Source: Phycisphaerae bacterium
GTDB lineage: Bacteria; Planctomycetota; Phycisphaerae; UBA1845
Length of the DNA stretch: 64,000 nt
Reading direction: 5' to 3'
Assembly (NCBI GenBank): GCA_029260015.1
Contig: JAJDEB010000002.1
Span: 186,001 to 250,000 of the forward strand
Both the position numbers and the translations under genes were made by a program. Below the pieces are notes generated by a model. It was given only the letters and a program-made list of their open reading frames with translations, did no database searches and was not told the origin of the DNA. Shown one piece after another: positions 26,042-35,505 of this stretch. The stretch's first letter is position 1, and every line of letters starts with the position of its first letter.

Positions 26042-26524
26042 GCTGTCGTCACCACTTCTTTCAATTCACAGCGTTCTGTGTTGGGTACCTGGGGTATTGG
26101 TTGTCCGACTGATTTTGGCATAGCCCCTCATTATATTTTGATCTGAACAACTCACCACTGCTCAGGCGGCTGGTTGTGGATTTGGGGCGATGGTACTCCG
26201 GGTTGGTGATATTTCCTCATTTCGGATGTGCCATGTGGACGATACGACGCTCAGAGTGGATTTGGTTGCTTTGGTGAGACCAATTCCCACTGGCGGCATA
26301 CAATCTGGGTGGTTGGCGGCAGCGAGATTGGCTGGCCATCCTGCGCAAGTGGCCAAAAGAGGGATAGATTGCACCCCAAGCAAGAATATTTCACAATGCA
26401 ATTTTTCTCTTGTAAACTCATTTATTATAGACACTTAAATAAAAATTGGGCGGTCCAGAAGGTAAATTATCGCTGGATCGCAACTTGACAAAGGACACAT
26501 TTTTCCGGTTTCCTGTTCGCCCCT
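26042..26524. other. Divergent lepA/topA intergenic region
   Basis: 483 bp. Short frames on both strands translate to sequences without domain-like pattern. The stretch 26395-26450 is strongly AT-rich and is the likely topA promoter region. I see no RNA gene or repeat. Confidence 0.45.
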
Positions 26525-29293
26525 ATGACCAAAGCACTCGTTATCGTCGAATCGCCCGCGAAGGCCAAGACCATCTCCAAGTACCTTGGGAGCGGGTTTG
26601 AGGTCGAATCCTCCATTGGACACATTCGCGACCTTCCCTCCAATGCGGCAGAAATCCCCGAAGCCTATAAGAAGGAATCGTGGTCACGCCTTGGCGTTAA
26701 TGTCGAGAGCGATTTTGAACCGCTCTACATTGTACCCAAGTCCAAGAAGGCTCAGGTTACCAAGCTTCGCAAGATGCTGAAGTCGGTCGATGAATTGTAT
26801 CTCGCGACGGACGAGGACCGCGAAGGGGAGGCGATTGCGTGGCATCTTCAAGAGGTGCTCAATCCCAAAGTTCCCGTGAAGCGGATGGTCTTCGACGAAA
26901 TCACGAAGAGCGCGATCGTGCGAGCGATTGGAGAAACACGCGACATCGATCGTAAGTTGGTCAGCGCGCAGGAATCGCGGCGCATTCTCGATCGACTGTT
27001 TGGATATGAAGTGTCGCCGGTGTTGTGGCGCAAAGTTAAGCCGCGCTTGTCGGCTGGCCGTGTGCAGTCGGTTTCGACGCGTTTGATTGTCAATCGAGAA
27101 CGGGCACGGATGGCGTTTGTCAGCGCCGGTTACTGGGACATTGACGCGAAACTCAACGCACAAAATACAACTCTACCCGCCCGCATGATTGAATTGGATG
27201 GTTCGCGGTTGGCGGTTGGTAAAGACTTCAATGAAACCACGGGCAAACTTAAGAAACCGGACAGCGTTCGGCTGCTCGATGAAAAGTTAGCGACCGCCCT
27301 AGCCGACCGACTTCGCACGAGCAAGTTTGAAGTCGGTGACGTCAAAGAGAAACCCTTTACCAACAAACCGTATCCGCCGTTCATCACATCTTCGCTTCAA
27401 CAGGAAGCGGCGCGAAAGCTTCGGTTCGGCGCGCAGCGGACAATGCGTTTGGCGCAGAGTCTGTATGAGAACGGTTACATCAGTTACATGCGAACCGACT
27501 CGACGCATCTATCCAGTCAGGCGTTGAACGCATCGCGTCAGCAAATCGGCGAAATGTATGGGGCTGAGTACCTTCCAGATGCCCCGCGAACCTACAAGCG
27601 AAAAAGCAAAAATGCGCAGGAAGCCCACGAGGCGATTCGTCCGACGGGTGACACCTTCCGCACGCCCAAAGAACTACAACGCGAGCTTGATAGCGATGCC
27701 TTGAAGCTATACGAGCTGATCTGGATGCGCACCGTCGCGTCGCAGATGAAAGATGCCAAAGGTGTTCGCACCAGCGTCAGGATTTTTGCCGATGCCGGTG
27801 AGGATGGACGGGCTGTCTTTACGACTTCGGGAAAAGTGATTCAGTTCCCCGGGTTTTTGCGGGCTTATGTTGAAGGCTCGGACGATCCGGATGCAAAGCT
27901 GGAAGATCAGGAATCGATTTTGCCACCGCTTAAGGTTGGCGAGGCATTGGATGTTGAGCAGATCGAGCCTTCCGGCCACACCACTCAGCCACCTGCTCGG
28001 TTTACGGAAGCGTCGCTGGTGAAGGAATTGGAAGAGCGTGGGATTGGCCGACCTTCAACTTACGCGAGCATCATTCAGACGATTCAAGATCGCGGTTACG
28101 TTTGGAAAAAAGGCAGTGCGCTGGTTCCGACATTTACTGCGTTTGCAGTGGTCAACCTTTTGGAGACTCATCTTCCGGAGTTGGTGGATTACGAGTTCAC
28201 CGCGAAGATGGAAGATGGGCTTGATGCGATTGCCAACGGTGAACGCGAGGCTGGTCCGTGGCTTCATGATTTCTATTTTGGCGAACCCAATGGCAAGAAG
28301 AACGGCGACCACGTTTCCGACATCGGATTGAAGAAACTGATCGGTTCCGGTTGGGAAGAGATTGACGCGCGGTCGATTTGTTCGATTCAGCTTGGAACGA
28401 ATGAAGATGGTAATGGCGTCTTCGCGCGGGTCGGGCGTTACGGTCCGTATGTCCAGGTGGGCGATGAAGATTTGCGCGCGACAGTGCCCGAAGATATTGC
28501 GCCGGACGAACTGACGCTTGCACGGGCGACGGAACTGCTTGAACAGGCTGCGTTGGGCGATCGGGTTCTGGGAAATCACCCGGAAACAGATCAACCCATT
28601 TACATCAAGACCGGACGGTTCGGACCGTATGTGCAGCTTGGCGATCCGGAACTGACACCAAAGGGCAACATCAAAAAAGGTTCCAAGCCCAAGATGGCCA
28701 GTCTTTGGCCAAACATGTCGATCGAAATGGTGACGCTTGAAGAAGCGACGATGCTGCTTTCGTATCCACGCGAGTTGGGGGCACATCCGGAAACCGGTGA
28801 CGTGATTACGGCTCAGGACGGAAAGTTTGGCCCGTACCTGCGCATGGGAACCGATAGCCGCAGCCTGGAAAACCACGAGCATTTGGCGAGTGTCACGCTT
28901 GAACAAGCCCTTGCGATCTTTAAGGAACCGAAGCGCCGACGCGCACAAGGTTCATCGATTATCGCCGAACTTGGCAAACACCCTGACAATGACATGGATG
29001 TTAAGGTCAAGAACGGTCGCTTCGGACCGTATGTGACTGACGGTGAAGTCAACGCGACGATTCCCAAGGGTCGCGATCCGGCGTCGATTACGCTCGAACA
29101 AGGTTTGGAGCTCATCGCGGCGCGCGAGCAGAAGATGCGCGATCAGGGGAAAGACCCACGTGCGAAGAAGGTTGCCAAGAAGAAAGCGGCTAAGAAAACC
29201 GTGAAGAAAAAAGCGTCGGTAAAGAAAACCACCAAGAAGAAAACCGCTAAGAAAAAGACGGCGAAGAAGAAAAGCGCTGCGTCAACGGCTTAG
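26525..29293 (+). CDS. topA: DNA topoisomerase I
   Basis: Type IA topoisomerase relaxing negative supercoils. 922 residues: Toprim domain at the N-terminus (KALVIVESPAKAKTISKYLG, later ATDEDREGEAIAWHL), then the catalytic core with the active-site Tyr321 in GYISYMRTDS and the HEAIRPT motif. Instead of the C4 zinc fingers of E. coli TopA, the C-terminus has several 'GRFGPYV' topoisomerase-I C-terminal repeats (about 600-860). It ends in a lysine/alanine-rich tail with repeated KKTAKKK (about 880-922), as in actinobacterial and planctomycete enzymes. A REP doublet follows 21 bp after the stop. Confidence 0.97.
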   Translation: MTKALVIVESPAKAKTISKYLGSGFEVESSIGHIRDLPSNAAEIPEAYKKESWSRLGVNVESDFEPLYIVPKSKKAQVTKLRKMLKSVDELYLATDEDREGEAIAWHLQEVLNPKVPVKRMVFDEITKSAIVRAIGETRDIDRKLVSAQESRRILDRLFGYEVSPVLWRKVKPRLSAGRVQSVSTRLIVNRERARMAFVSAGYWDIDAKLNAQNTTLPARMIELDGSRLAVGKDFNETTGKLKKPDSVRLLDEKLATALADRLRTSKFEVGDVKEKPFTNKPYPPFITSSLQQEAARKLRFGAQRTMRLAQSLYENGYISYMRTDSTHLSSQALNASRQQIGEMYGAEYLPDAPRTYKRKSKNAQEAHEAIRPTGDTFRTPKELQRELDSDALKLYELIWMRTVASQMKDAKGVRTSVRIFADAGEDGRAVFTTSGKVIQFPGFLRAYVEGSDDPDAKLEDQESILPPLKVGEALDVEQIEPSGHTTQPPARFTEASLVKELEERGIGRPSTYASIIQTIQDRGYVWKKGSALVPTFTAFAVVNLLETHLPELVDYEFTAKMEDGLDAIANGEREAGPWLHDFYFGEPNGKKNGDHVSDIGLKKLIGSGWEEIDARSICSIQLGTNEDGNGVFARVGRYGPYVQVGDEDLRATVPEDIAPDELTLARATELLEQAALGDRVLGNHPETDQPIYIKTGRFGPYVQLGDPELTPKGNIKKGSKPKMASLWPNMSIEMVTLEEATMLLSYPRELGAHPETGDVITAQDGKFGPYLRMGTDSRSLENHEHLASVTLEQALAIFKEPKRRRAQGSSIIAELGKHPDNDMDVKVKNGRFGPYVTDGEVNATIPKGRDPASITLEQGLELIAAREQKMRDQGKDPRAKKVAKKKAAKKTVKKKASVKKTTKKKTAKKKTAKKKSAASTA

Positions 29294-29314
29294 TCGCTTT
29301 GCAGTTGGTAGTTT

Positions 29315-29379
29315 GTAGGGTCCGCTGTGCGGACCATTGAGCGATAAGTCCAGCCGGCGGTCCGCACAGCGGACCCTAC
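29315..29379. repeat. REP-like doublet, GTCCGC stem variant (second copy)
   Basis: Arms 29315-29335 and 29359-29379 are perfect inverted 21-mers identical in sequence to those at 1566-1631, with a different 23-bp spacer. It lies between the convergent topA and the zinc-ribbon protein gene. Confidence 0.88.
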
Positions 29380-29418
29380 CCATCATTCCTTTCAACATCA
29401 ATCGACAGACTGTTGATC

Positions 29419-30573
29419 TTAACGTCTGGTTTCGACGTTGATTTTCCAGATTTTGTTCATGCCCGTTAGGGTTCGGGCGAGGCTGCTGGCTGCCAGCGGT
29501 GTGGTGGCGAGCGTGGATACCTTTGAATCGTCCTGGTGGATATCGACATTGGCGAGTGACGGGGTGGCTTCGATTTCGAGGATGCCCTGATGATCGAGTC
29601 GGTATTCGCGGAGGGCGGCGTACTTCTTATAAACCAATCGCTTGTCGGTTAGAACGACGCCGGCTGCCCCTCGGTCGGACTGGGTGAAGTCGCGGTCGGC
29701 GTAATACCCGAGGAAGTGTTCCCCGCTTCTTGGTTTGAACCATTGCCCAAGTTTGACGCGTACGCCGACAGCCAAAGACTTCCACTGGTTGTCGCGGCGT
29801 TGGCGGCTTGCTACGAGTAGTTTTTTGTAACCTGTCGTGTTGCGTCCCCCATTGTTGCGATAGAAGTCGAGGGCGATTGACGGATGGGCGATGATGAGTT
29901 CGCACATTTCCGAACCGGTGTCGGTATGCACGCGGCCACGTATGGCACCGATCACGCTGCAATGCGGACAGATGCAATACGGGAACGGTTCTTTGAACGG
30001 CGCGGGCATGGTGTCGATGGACTCGAGCGACTGAAACCAGTTGAGTTTGTGCTCATCCATTAGCTCTTCGAGTTTTCGGTGCGTTCGTGTTTCGGCTTCA
30101 TTGATCATTGCGGCATCGCGGCCGGGAACTTTCTCGGGCCAGATGATTAGATGCACTTCCAACTGATCGCGCACGAGGCATTGCGAGCAGCGATGCGGGA
30201 ACGAACAGCGCAGGTCACGATCGCGCAGGTCTTCCGGGGCGAACGTAAAGTGGGCTCCTTGTTCGTCGAGACCGGTGAACTCCACCCGAGGCGCGTCTGG
30301 TGGGGCTGGATGAACCCAGCGATTGCGGACTGGAACGTGGGTGGCTTCGCTGAACGTTTGACCAAACAACCCGGTTCCGCCAAGGACGCTGTTGCTGGAG
30401 GGGTCGTCTTCGGTGACCCATCCGAAGATGGTTTCGTCGTCGATGGGCGGTTCTTCGAGGATTTTGAAGGGTTGGCCACAATTCTTGCAGCGTGCGCGCA
30501 TACCAATATTGGAATTGGGGACTCGGTACTTCTGGGAGCACGAGGGACAAACTGCAACAATGGCATCACTCAT
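29419..30573 (-). CDS. MJ0042-type zinc-ribbon protein
   Basis: 384 residues. The N-terminus has a zinc ribbon of the MJ0042/'zinc_ribbon_5' type (C9PSC12 ... C29KNC32, AIVAVCPSCSQKYRVPNSNIG). A 'DLRCSFPHRCSQC' segment and 'FPYCICPHCSVIGAIRG' suggest two further metal sites. The C-terminal half (GYYADRDFTQSDRGAAGVVLTDKRLVYKK) resembles a PH-like or bPH domain. The Met at 30573 is chosen because the ribbon starts there; a frame extension of 21 codons has no match. Cytoplasmic, function unknown. Such architectures are frequent in planctomycetes. Confidence 0.68.
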   Translation of the reverse strand: MSDAIVAVCPSCSQKYRVPNSNIGMRARCKNCGQPFKILEEPPIDDETIFGWVTEDDPSSNSVLGGTGLFGQTFSEATHVPVRNRWVHPAPPDAPRVEFTGLDEQGAHFTFAPEDLRDRDLRCSFPHRCSQCLVRDQLEVHLIIWPEKVPGRDAAMINEAETRTHRKLEELMDEHKLNWFQSLESIDTMPAPFKEPFPYCICPHCSVIGAIRGRVHTDTGSEMCELIIAHPSIALDFYRNNGGRNTTGYKKLLVASRQRRDNQWKSLAVGVRVKLGQWFKPRSGEHFLGYYADRDFTQSDRGAAGVVLTDKRLVYKKYAALREYRLDHQGILEIEATPSLANVDIHQDDSKVSTLATTPLAASSLARTLTGMNKIWKINVETRR

Positions 30574-30905
30574 GGTTTCTCGATGCCCTTCAACTGAATT
30601 TTCAATAGAGTCGGCATGGGGATAGGGTGCCGACAAGCCTGCTCACATTCACACGCATAAAACCAGACGTGAAATCACACACACATATGGAATTTTACTG
30701 TCCGCACATATCACAGTCAACGCAGAAGTCTGCGCAAGGTTATTAACCTTCAAGCACTTAAGGGTTAGAAACAGGGGTTTGAGGCGCTTGGCACCGGATC
30801 GTGCCCACCGCTTTGGAGGTTGCGCTCAGTGGGTTTGTCTGTCGGCTGACGGGTGATTATCGGGTGCTTGATCGCATCTGAAATGATCCTACAATCGAAA
30901 AGCAA
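30574..30905. promoter_or_regulatory. Divergent intergenic region with two adjacent palindromes before cmk
   Basis: 332 bp without a gene. Two near-perfect palindromes lie side by side: CGCAGAAGTCTGCG (30721-30734) and AAGGTTATTAACCTT (30736-30750). They are about 155 bp upstream of cmk and 170 bp upstream of the divergent zinc-ribbon gene. Operator sites or an RNA structure are both possible; no regulator is identified. Confidence 0.35.
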
Positions 30906-31574
30906 ATGATAATTACCATTGATGGACCGGCAGGTTCCGGCAAATCGACTGCTGCCCGCAAGCTGGCAGCCCACCTTGAGATTCCATACCTGGACACGGG
31001 GGCGATGTATCGCGCGATTGCCCACCTCGCTTTGGAAAAAGGCATCGCCATCGACGACCATCCTGGTTTGGTTCGCTTGGCAAAAGACGCCGACCTTTGG
31101 CTAGACTGCGGCCCTACGCACACCCGGGTAAAGGCCAATGGGCACGACATCAGCGAAGCGATCCGCTCGATGGCGGTTAGCCAGGTGACGTCGCCGATCG
31201 CCCGCATTCCGGATATCCGTGAGATACTCGTTGGCAAGCAGCGGGCGATAGGGCGCAAGCTCGGCTCGTTCGTGACCGAAGGGCGCGACCAGGGCAGTGT
31301 GGTTTTCAAAGACCTTGCCGACGTACGATTCGTGGTCGATGCCGATCTCGAAAAACGCGCGCAAAGACGCTATCAAGAATTGATCGCGGATGGTGAAGAC
31401 GTTTCACTCGAAGAAGTTCGCGAGAATCTAAGCACGCGAGACGGCAATGATTGCAAGCAATGGGCACCACTTCTCGAACCGGGCCAATCCATCAAGATAG
31501 ACACCACCAACATGACGCTAGCCGAAGTCGTCGATTGCCTAGAAGGCCACGTCCGCGAATCGGTCGGCGCTTGA
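30906..31574 (+). CDS. cmk: Cytidylate kinase
   Basis: Phosphorylates CMP and dCMP with ATP in pyrimidine nucleotide synthesis. 222 residues, normal for the family: MIITIDGPAGSGKST (P-loop 7-15), the YLDTGAMYRAIA motif, EGRDQGSVVFKDLADVRFVVDA (CMP-binding, normally GRDIGT, here GRDQGS) and the C-terminal 'SIKIDTTNMTLAEVV'. The GRDQGS variation is conservative. The ATG at 30906 gives the exact family start. The next gene follows 75 bp later on the same strand. Confidence 0.94.
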   Translation: MIITIDGPAGSGKSTAARKLAAHLEIPYLDTGAMYRAIAHLALEKGIAIDDHPGLVRLAKDADLWLDCGPTHTRVKANGHDISEAIRSMAVSQVTSPIARIPDIREILVGKQRAIGRKLGSFVTEGRDQGSVVFKDLADVRFVVDADLEKRAQRRYQELIADGEDVSLEEVRENLSTRDGNDCKQWAPLLEPGQSIKIDTTNMTLAEVVDCLEGHVRESVGA

Positions 31575-31649
31575 AGCGCGCAGCCACCGATCGGGTCTCG
31601 ATTCGCCGGACTTCCCCCAAGACAAGAACATCCGGAATCTGAAATCGGC

Positions 31650-32228
31650 GTGGACGACACACCCGACGACTGCGCGGGCAATTCACCAAAGCCATTGGCC
31701 GCACTGAAAGACTTCGTGCAGCGATTTCGCATTCCTCTTGCCGTTGCGGTTTGCACGCTGAGTCCACTTGCACGCTACCTTTTTGACAGCATTTATACAC
31801 CCGCCGCAGGAATGACCGCGTCGTACATTTTGACCGTTTCAAGCGTGCAAACGATTCTTCTGTTGTCGGCATTAATTGCTCTTTGTTGGCCGTGGGCGGA
31901 TTACTCTGTCGCAGCCCGGCTATCGCTGACTGGCGCGATAACGATTGTGTGCGCCGGGTCCGCCGGCATGCTTATGAGAATGGGTTTCGATCCAAGGTTC
32001 GTTCCTTGGATCTTTCCGATTGGTGCGGTGATGGGAGGGATGGCTCTTTGGCTTCTTCTGTACACATTGTTGTATACGGCCACATTTGTGCGGATGCGAT
32101 TTTGGCCACTCTACCCTCCCGGACATTGCATACAATGTGACTATGATTTAACAGGCAATGTGAGCGGAACGTGTCCGGAGTGTGGTAAAGCGTTGGCGGA
32201 TGACCACGGCGCGAATGCAAGATTGTAG
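31650..32228 (+). CDS. Membrane protein with C-terminal C-x2-C ... CPECG zinc ribbon
   Basis: 192 residues from a GTG. Four hydrophobic segments between about 30 and 150 are followed by a cytoplasmic zinc ribbon, CIQCDYDLTGNVSGTCPECG. This Y-x-L-x-G ribbon recurs at 35506-36060 and 61687-62724 in this window and is a lineage hallmark. Function unknown. The stop codon TAG is itself part of the GTAG start of the adjoining REP repeat, so the original C-terminus may have been altered by repeat insertion. Confidence 0.65.
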   Translation: MDDTPDDCAGNSPKPLAALKDFVQRFRIPLAVAVCTLSPLARYLFDSIYTPAAGMTASYILTVSSVQTILLLSALIALCWPWADYSVAARLSLTGAITIVCAGSAGMLMRMGFDPRFVPWIFPIGAVMGGMALWLLLYTLLYTATFVRMRFWPLYPPGHCIQCDYDLTGNVSGTCPECGKALADDHGANARL

Positions 32229-32357
32229 GTCGGGTCATCGACCCGACAGATTGGGCTTCGATATCATGCTGCGAGTAACACCTTGGTGTTGTGCTTATAC
32301 ATGATTAGTGGTTGGGGGTTTTGATTGGAACAATGTCGGGTCGATGACCCGACCTAC
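32225..32357. repeat. REP-like doublet, GTCGGGT stem variant
   Basis: Arms 32225-32248 and 32334-32357 are perfect 24-bp inverted copies. Each starts with GTAG and contains the hairpin GTCGGGT-CATCG-ACCCGAC. They enclose 85 bp. The layout matches the other GTAG doublets but the stem sequence is different. Confidence 0.85.
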
Positions 32358-32399
32358 GCATTGGTCGGTTATCACGGAATCGATTGTCGATGCCAGAGG

Positions 32400-33986
32400 C
32401 TAAAGCCTCGGGCCGGCGTCGCGTACTTGTTGGGTTACGCCGTCTTCGAAGTTTTTGAAGTTTTCGATGAAGAGGCTGGCTAGCTTCTTTGCGGTTTTGT
32501 CGAAGGCTTCTTTGTCGCTCCAGGTGTTGCGGGGGATGAGCACTTCTGTTGGAACATTCGGGCATTCGTTGGCAACCTCGAAGCCGAAGATCGGATCTGT
32601 TGTTGTTGACGCGTTCTTCAGCGCGCCGCTGTGGATGCCGTCGATGATCGCCCTTGTGTACGAAAGTTTCATGCGTTTACCCACGCCATAAGCCCCCCCG
32701 CTCCAGCCCGTGTTGACCAGCCACACATTGGCATTGTGCTTCTTGATCTTCTCGGCGAGCAGTTCGGCGTACTTGCCGGGATGCCAGACGAGAAACGGTG
32801 CGCCAAAGCACGCCGAGAAGGTGGCCGACGGTTCGGTCACGCCCATTTCGGTCCCCGCGACCTTGGCTGTGTATCCGCTGATGAAGTGGTACATCGCCTG
32901 TTCGGGGGTGAGTTTGCTGACCGGCGGTATCACTCCGAACGCATCGCACGTCAGGAAAATAACATCATCAGGGTGGCCGGCAATGCAGGGAATCTGGGCG
33001 TTGGAAATATGTTCGATCGGATAAGCACCGCGCGTGTTTTGTGTGATGCTGACGTCGGAAAAATCGACCTCATGCGAATGCCTGTCAAAGACGACGTTTT
33101 CGAGCACAGCGCCGAACCGAAGGGCTTGAAAGATTTCCGGTTCTGATTCCGGCGAAAGATCAATCGCTTTCGCATAGCACCCACCCTCGATGTTGAAGAT
33201 GCCATCTTCCGTCCAGCAATGTTCATCGTCACCGATGAGTCTGCGCTTCGGGTCAGCAGAAAGGGTCGTTTTTCCGGTACCGCTCAAACCAAAGAGCACC
33301 GACGACTTGCCCGTTTCGCCATCGGTGGTGGCTGAGCAATGCATCGAAAGAATACCCTTCTTCGGCATCAGGTAGTTCATCACGGTGAACACACCTTTTT
33401 TCATTTCGCCAGCATACTCGGTTCCGAGGATGACAATCGAATTGGTTTCAAAACATAAATCAACGCTGGTCTTGGAAGTCATGCCCGGTGTGTGCGTGTT
33501 CGATGGGAATTGGCCAGCATTGTAAATGACGTAGTCGGGCTCGCCGAACGATTCAAGCTCTTCCTTGGTTGGGCGGATGAGCATCGTGTACATGAACAAC
33601 GCATGATACGCACGCGCGCAGATGACGCGGACCTTGATGCGGTGTTTGGGGTCCCACCCGGCAAACGCGTCGATGCAGTAAAGACGATCGCAGGTGTGGA
33701 AGTAATCGCGAGCGCGTTCGAGGTTGGCGTCGAATCCTTTTTGTTCGAGCGAGATGTTGATCTTGCCCCACCAGACATCTTTTTCAGATTCCGGGTCCTT
33801 GACGATGCGCTTGTCGTTGGGCGAGCGTCCTGTCTTGCTGCCTGAATACGCGATGAGCGCGCCGCTGGAGGCGATGCTGGTGTTTTTTTCAAACCGGAGC
33901 GCCTCTTCGTATAGCCTGGCGGGGCCCAAGTTGCGATTGACTTCCTTAACGTGGATGCCGTGGCTTTCGAGACTGATCTTGCTCAT
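32400..33986 (-). CDS. pckA: Phosphoenolpyruvate carboxykinase (ATP)
   Basis: Converts oxaloacetate and ATP to PEP, CO2 and ADP, the first committed step of gluconeogenesis. 528 residues, normal length. Seen: SGSKTGRSPNDKRIV (substrate arginine region), the P-loop GLSGTGKTT (233-241), kinase-2-like ADPKRRLIGDDEHCW with the metal-binding Asp, FNIEGGCYAK, and the C-terminal TGWSGGAYGVGKRM. The ATG at 33986 is the only start compatible with the family. It has its own upstream region bounded by a terminator at 34105-34135. Confidence 0.96.
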   Translation of the reverse strand: MSKISLESHGIHVKEVNRNLGPARLYEEALRFEKNTSIASSGALIAYSGSKTGRSPNDKRIVKDPESEKDVWWGKINISLEQKGFDANLERARDYFHTCDRLYCIDAFAGWDPKHRIKVRVICARAYHALFMYTMLIRPTKEELESFGEPDYVIYNAGQFPSNTHTPGMTSKTSVDLCFETNSIVILGTEYAGEMKKGVFTVMNYLMPKKGILSMHCSATTDGETGKSSVLFGLSGTGKTTLSADPKRRLIGDDEHCWTEDGIFNIEGGCYAKAIDLSPESEPEIFQALRFGAVLENVVFDRHSHEVDFSDVSITQNTRGAYPIEHISNAQIPCIAGHPDDVIFLTCDAFGVIPPVSKLTPEQAMYHFISGYTAKVAGTEMGVTEPSATFSACFGAPFLVWHPGKYAELLAEKIKKHNANVWLVNTGWSGGAYGVGKRMKLSYTRAIIDGIHSGALKNASTTTDPIFGFEVANECPNVPTEVLIPRNTWSDKEAFDKTAKKLASLFIENFKNFEDGVTQQVRDAGPRL

Positions 33987-34104
33987 GACGCCCTCCGATT
34001 GGTTGATTCGACAAATTCAAAGATGCCCAAAGGATCAAGGATAGGATCGGTGGGTTAGCCGTCAAGCAAACTTCCAACGTTCGTGCGGACAATGCACAAA
34101 CGAA

Positions 34105-34135
34105 ACGAGGCGGGGATCGCGTCCCCGCCTCGTTG
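34105..34135 (-). terminator. Terminator of the Arg/His-rich secreted protein gene
   Basis: Perfect 13-bp stem (34105-34117 with 34123-34135) around a 5-base loop, followed on the minus strand by TTTCGTTTG. It lies 53 bp after the stop of the gene at 34188-34601 and upstream of pckA. Confidence 0.75.
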
Positions 34136-34187
34136 AGTTGTTATCTACTGAGTGGTTTTGAATTAAACCGTTTTTGATCATTCTGAT

Positions 34188-34601
34188 TTAGCGACGATAG
34201 TTTCGACGATGACCGTGCGATCGTCGACTCGAGTGGCCATGCCCGTTGAAACGGCGGGAGTGATGGCCATTGCTTCTGCGGAAGCTTCGGCGGTATCCGT
34301 CGTGACTGCGATAGCTGTTGTTGCCAAGGCTCACGTTGAAACTGAACGAGCGGGATCTGTATCGCGGTGCGACGTAAACCGGCTGCTGGACGTAAACGGG
34401 CCTAGTCGCATAGACCGGGCTACTGACGTATACGGTGCGGGCAGGAGCGACAACCGGCGCGACCGCGTAGTCAACATAGGAGACCGGTGCGTAAACGGGT
34501 CGGTAACATTGCGCTTTGGCAGATGACGGAGCAGCCAATGTGCCCAATCCTGCGAATACGGTGCACGCCGTGATCATTGAAAGTTTATGGTTCAGTATCA
34601 T
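34188..34601 (-). CDS. Secreted Arg/His/Tyr-rich low-complexity protein
   Basis: 137 residues with a signal peptide (MILNHKLSMITACTVFAGLGTLAAPSSAKA). The mature chain starts with Pro/Val/Tyr repeats (VYAPVSYVDYAVAPVV, VYVQQPVYVAPRYRS), has a short beta-like segment (SFSFNVSLGNNSY), and ends in a strongly basic Arg/His/Ser/Gly tail (about 100-137). GGAGGA precedes the ATG. No known domain. A surface, envelope or metal-binding role is conceivable from the histidines. It has its own promoter and terminator. Confidence 0.7.
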   Translation of the reverse strand: MILNHKLSMITACTVFAGLGTLAAPSSAKAQCYRPVYAPVSYVDYAVAPVVAPARTVYVSSPVYATRPVYVQQPVYVAPRYRSRSFSFNVSLGNNSYRSHDGYRRSFRRSNGHHSRRFNGHGHSSRRSHGHRRNYRR

Positions 34602-34751
34602 TTTAAAGTCCTCCCTGGCTAAAGTGTCTGTTTGGCGTCCCCTGTTTTCGTTGGACAGCTAACTTGCCGGACGTCCATCGCTTGAGGCGCCCAAGCCATA
34701 TTGTCCCAGACCGAAGCGAAATCTTTCACGTTATTTGCATCGGCTACAATA

Positions 34752-34779
34752 ATCGTACAACATAAATAATGATTGTCAA
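34752..34779 (-). promoter_or_regulatory. Sigma-70-like promoter for the Arg/His-rich protein
   Basis: On the minus strand, a perfect TTGACA (34779-34774) is 16 bp from TACGAT (34757-34752) in an AT-rich stretch. The implied leader is about 145 nt before the ATG at 34601. Confidence 0.5.
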
Positions 34780-34859
34780 AAAATAGTTTTGTAACGTTAA
34801 ATATATTCTGAAATTCGGAGCAAGTGGGCTGCGATAAGGGGCCAACGAATTGGCTGTAA

Positions 34860-35390
34860 CTATTTTTTGGATAAAGAGTTAGAGACGTGGTCACGCATTT
34901 TGCGCATGATACCCATGAATTCGTTTCGCTCGTCGTGATCCAAGACGGACAGGACGTTGAGGATCATGCCAAGCCGGGCCTTTCGATAATTTGCGAGGGC
35001 TTTTTTACCGGCTGTGGTGATCGAGACGTTGATCATCCGGCGATCGTTGGGGTTGATATTGCACTCGATGTACGCCGAACCGCTCTTGTCCTCGAGCGAC
35101 CGAACAATGCGCGACATCTGTGCGGGCAAGACCCCGACGGCTTTTTGAATCTCGCCGACCGTCATGATCGGGTTCTTGCTGAGCAGGTCGAGCGCAATAT
35201 TTTCCGTTTCGGTCAGCGTATCGACGTGTTTATTGCTGGCTTGAGCGCGGGCTTTGGCGACGATGTTCGTCAGCTCAAAGATTTCTTCACCCAAGGCTTC
35301 AAGTTGCTCTTGGTTCTGCGTATCGGACAATGGGGTCACCGTTTCCGCCCGATTGGGTTGGGGGCAGCCAAATATCTCATCAGGAAACAT
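34860..35390 (-). CDS. MarR-family transcriptional regulator
   Basis: 176 residues. The central region is a MarR winged helix: LTETENIALDLLSKNPIMTVGEIQKAVGVLPAQMSRIVRSLE (recognition helix 'PAQMSRIVRSLEDK'), the wing 'AYIECNINPNDRRMINVSITTAGKKAL' with the family's D-x-R motif, and C-terminal dimer helices. The Met at 35390 is preferred: further upstream the frame overlaps the next gene and reads unlike MarR. The neighbouring secreted protein gene downstream could be a target, but no operator is identified. Confidence 0.85.
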   Translation of the reverse strand: MFPDEIFGCPQPNRAETVTPLSDTQNQEQLEALGEEIFELTNIVAKARAQASNKHVDTLTETENIALDLLSKNPIMTVGEIQKAVGVLPAQMSRIVRSLEDKSGSAYIECNINPNDRRMINVSITTAGKKALANYRKARLGMILNVLSVLDHDERNEFMGIMRKMRDHVSNSLSKK

Positions 35391-35505
35391 ATCCGCCGTT
35401 CGGGAAACAAATCCACGCGGGATAGATATTATTCGAGCGGTATAGTTTACGACTTGAGACAATCGCGTCCAGTGTATCGGACGGGGCCAGCGTTTGGCCG
35501 CCAAG

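Noticed and set aside
26162..26434. Short frames on both strands between lepA and topA
   Set aside because: Competing frames of similar quality, none with domain-like sequence or a ribosome site.
28055..28948. 297-codon minus-strand frame opposite topA
   Set aside because: Antisense of the topA C-terminal repeats; no independent support.
34619..34894. 91-codon minus-strand frame between the MarR and secreted-protein genes
   Set aside because: Overlaps the MarR end and the likely promoter; translation unlike a folded protein.
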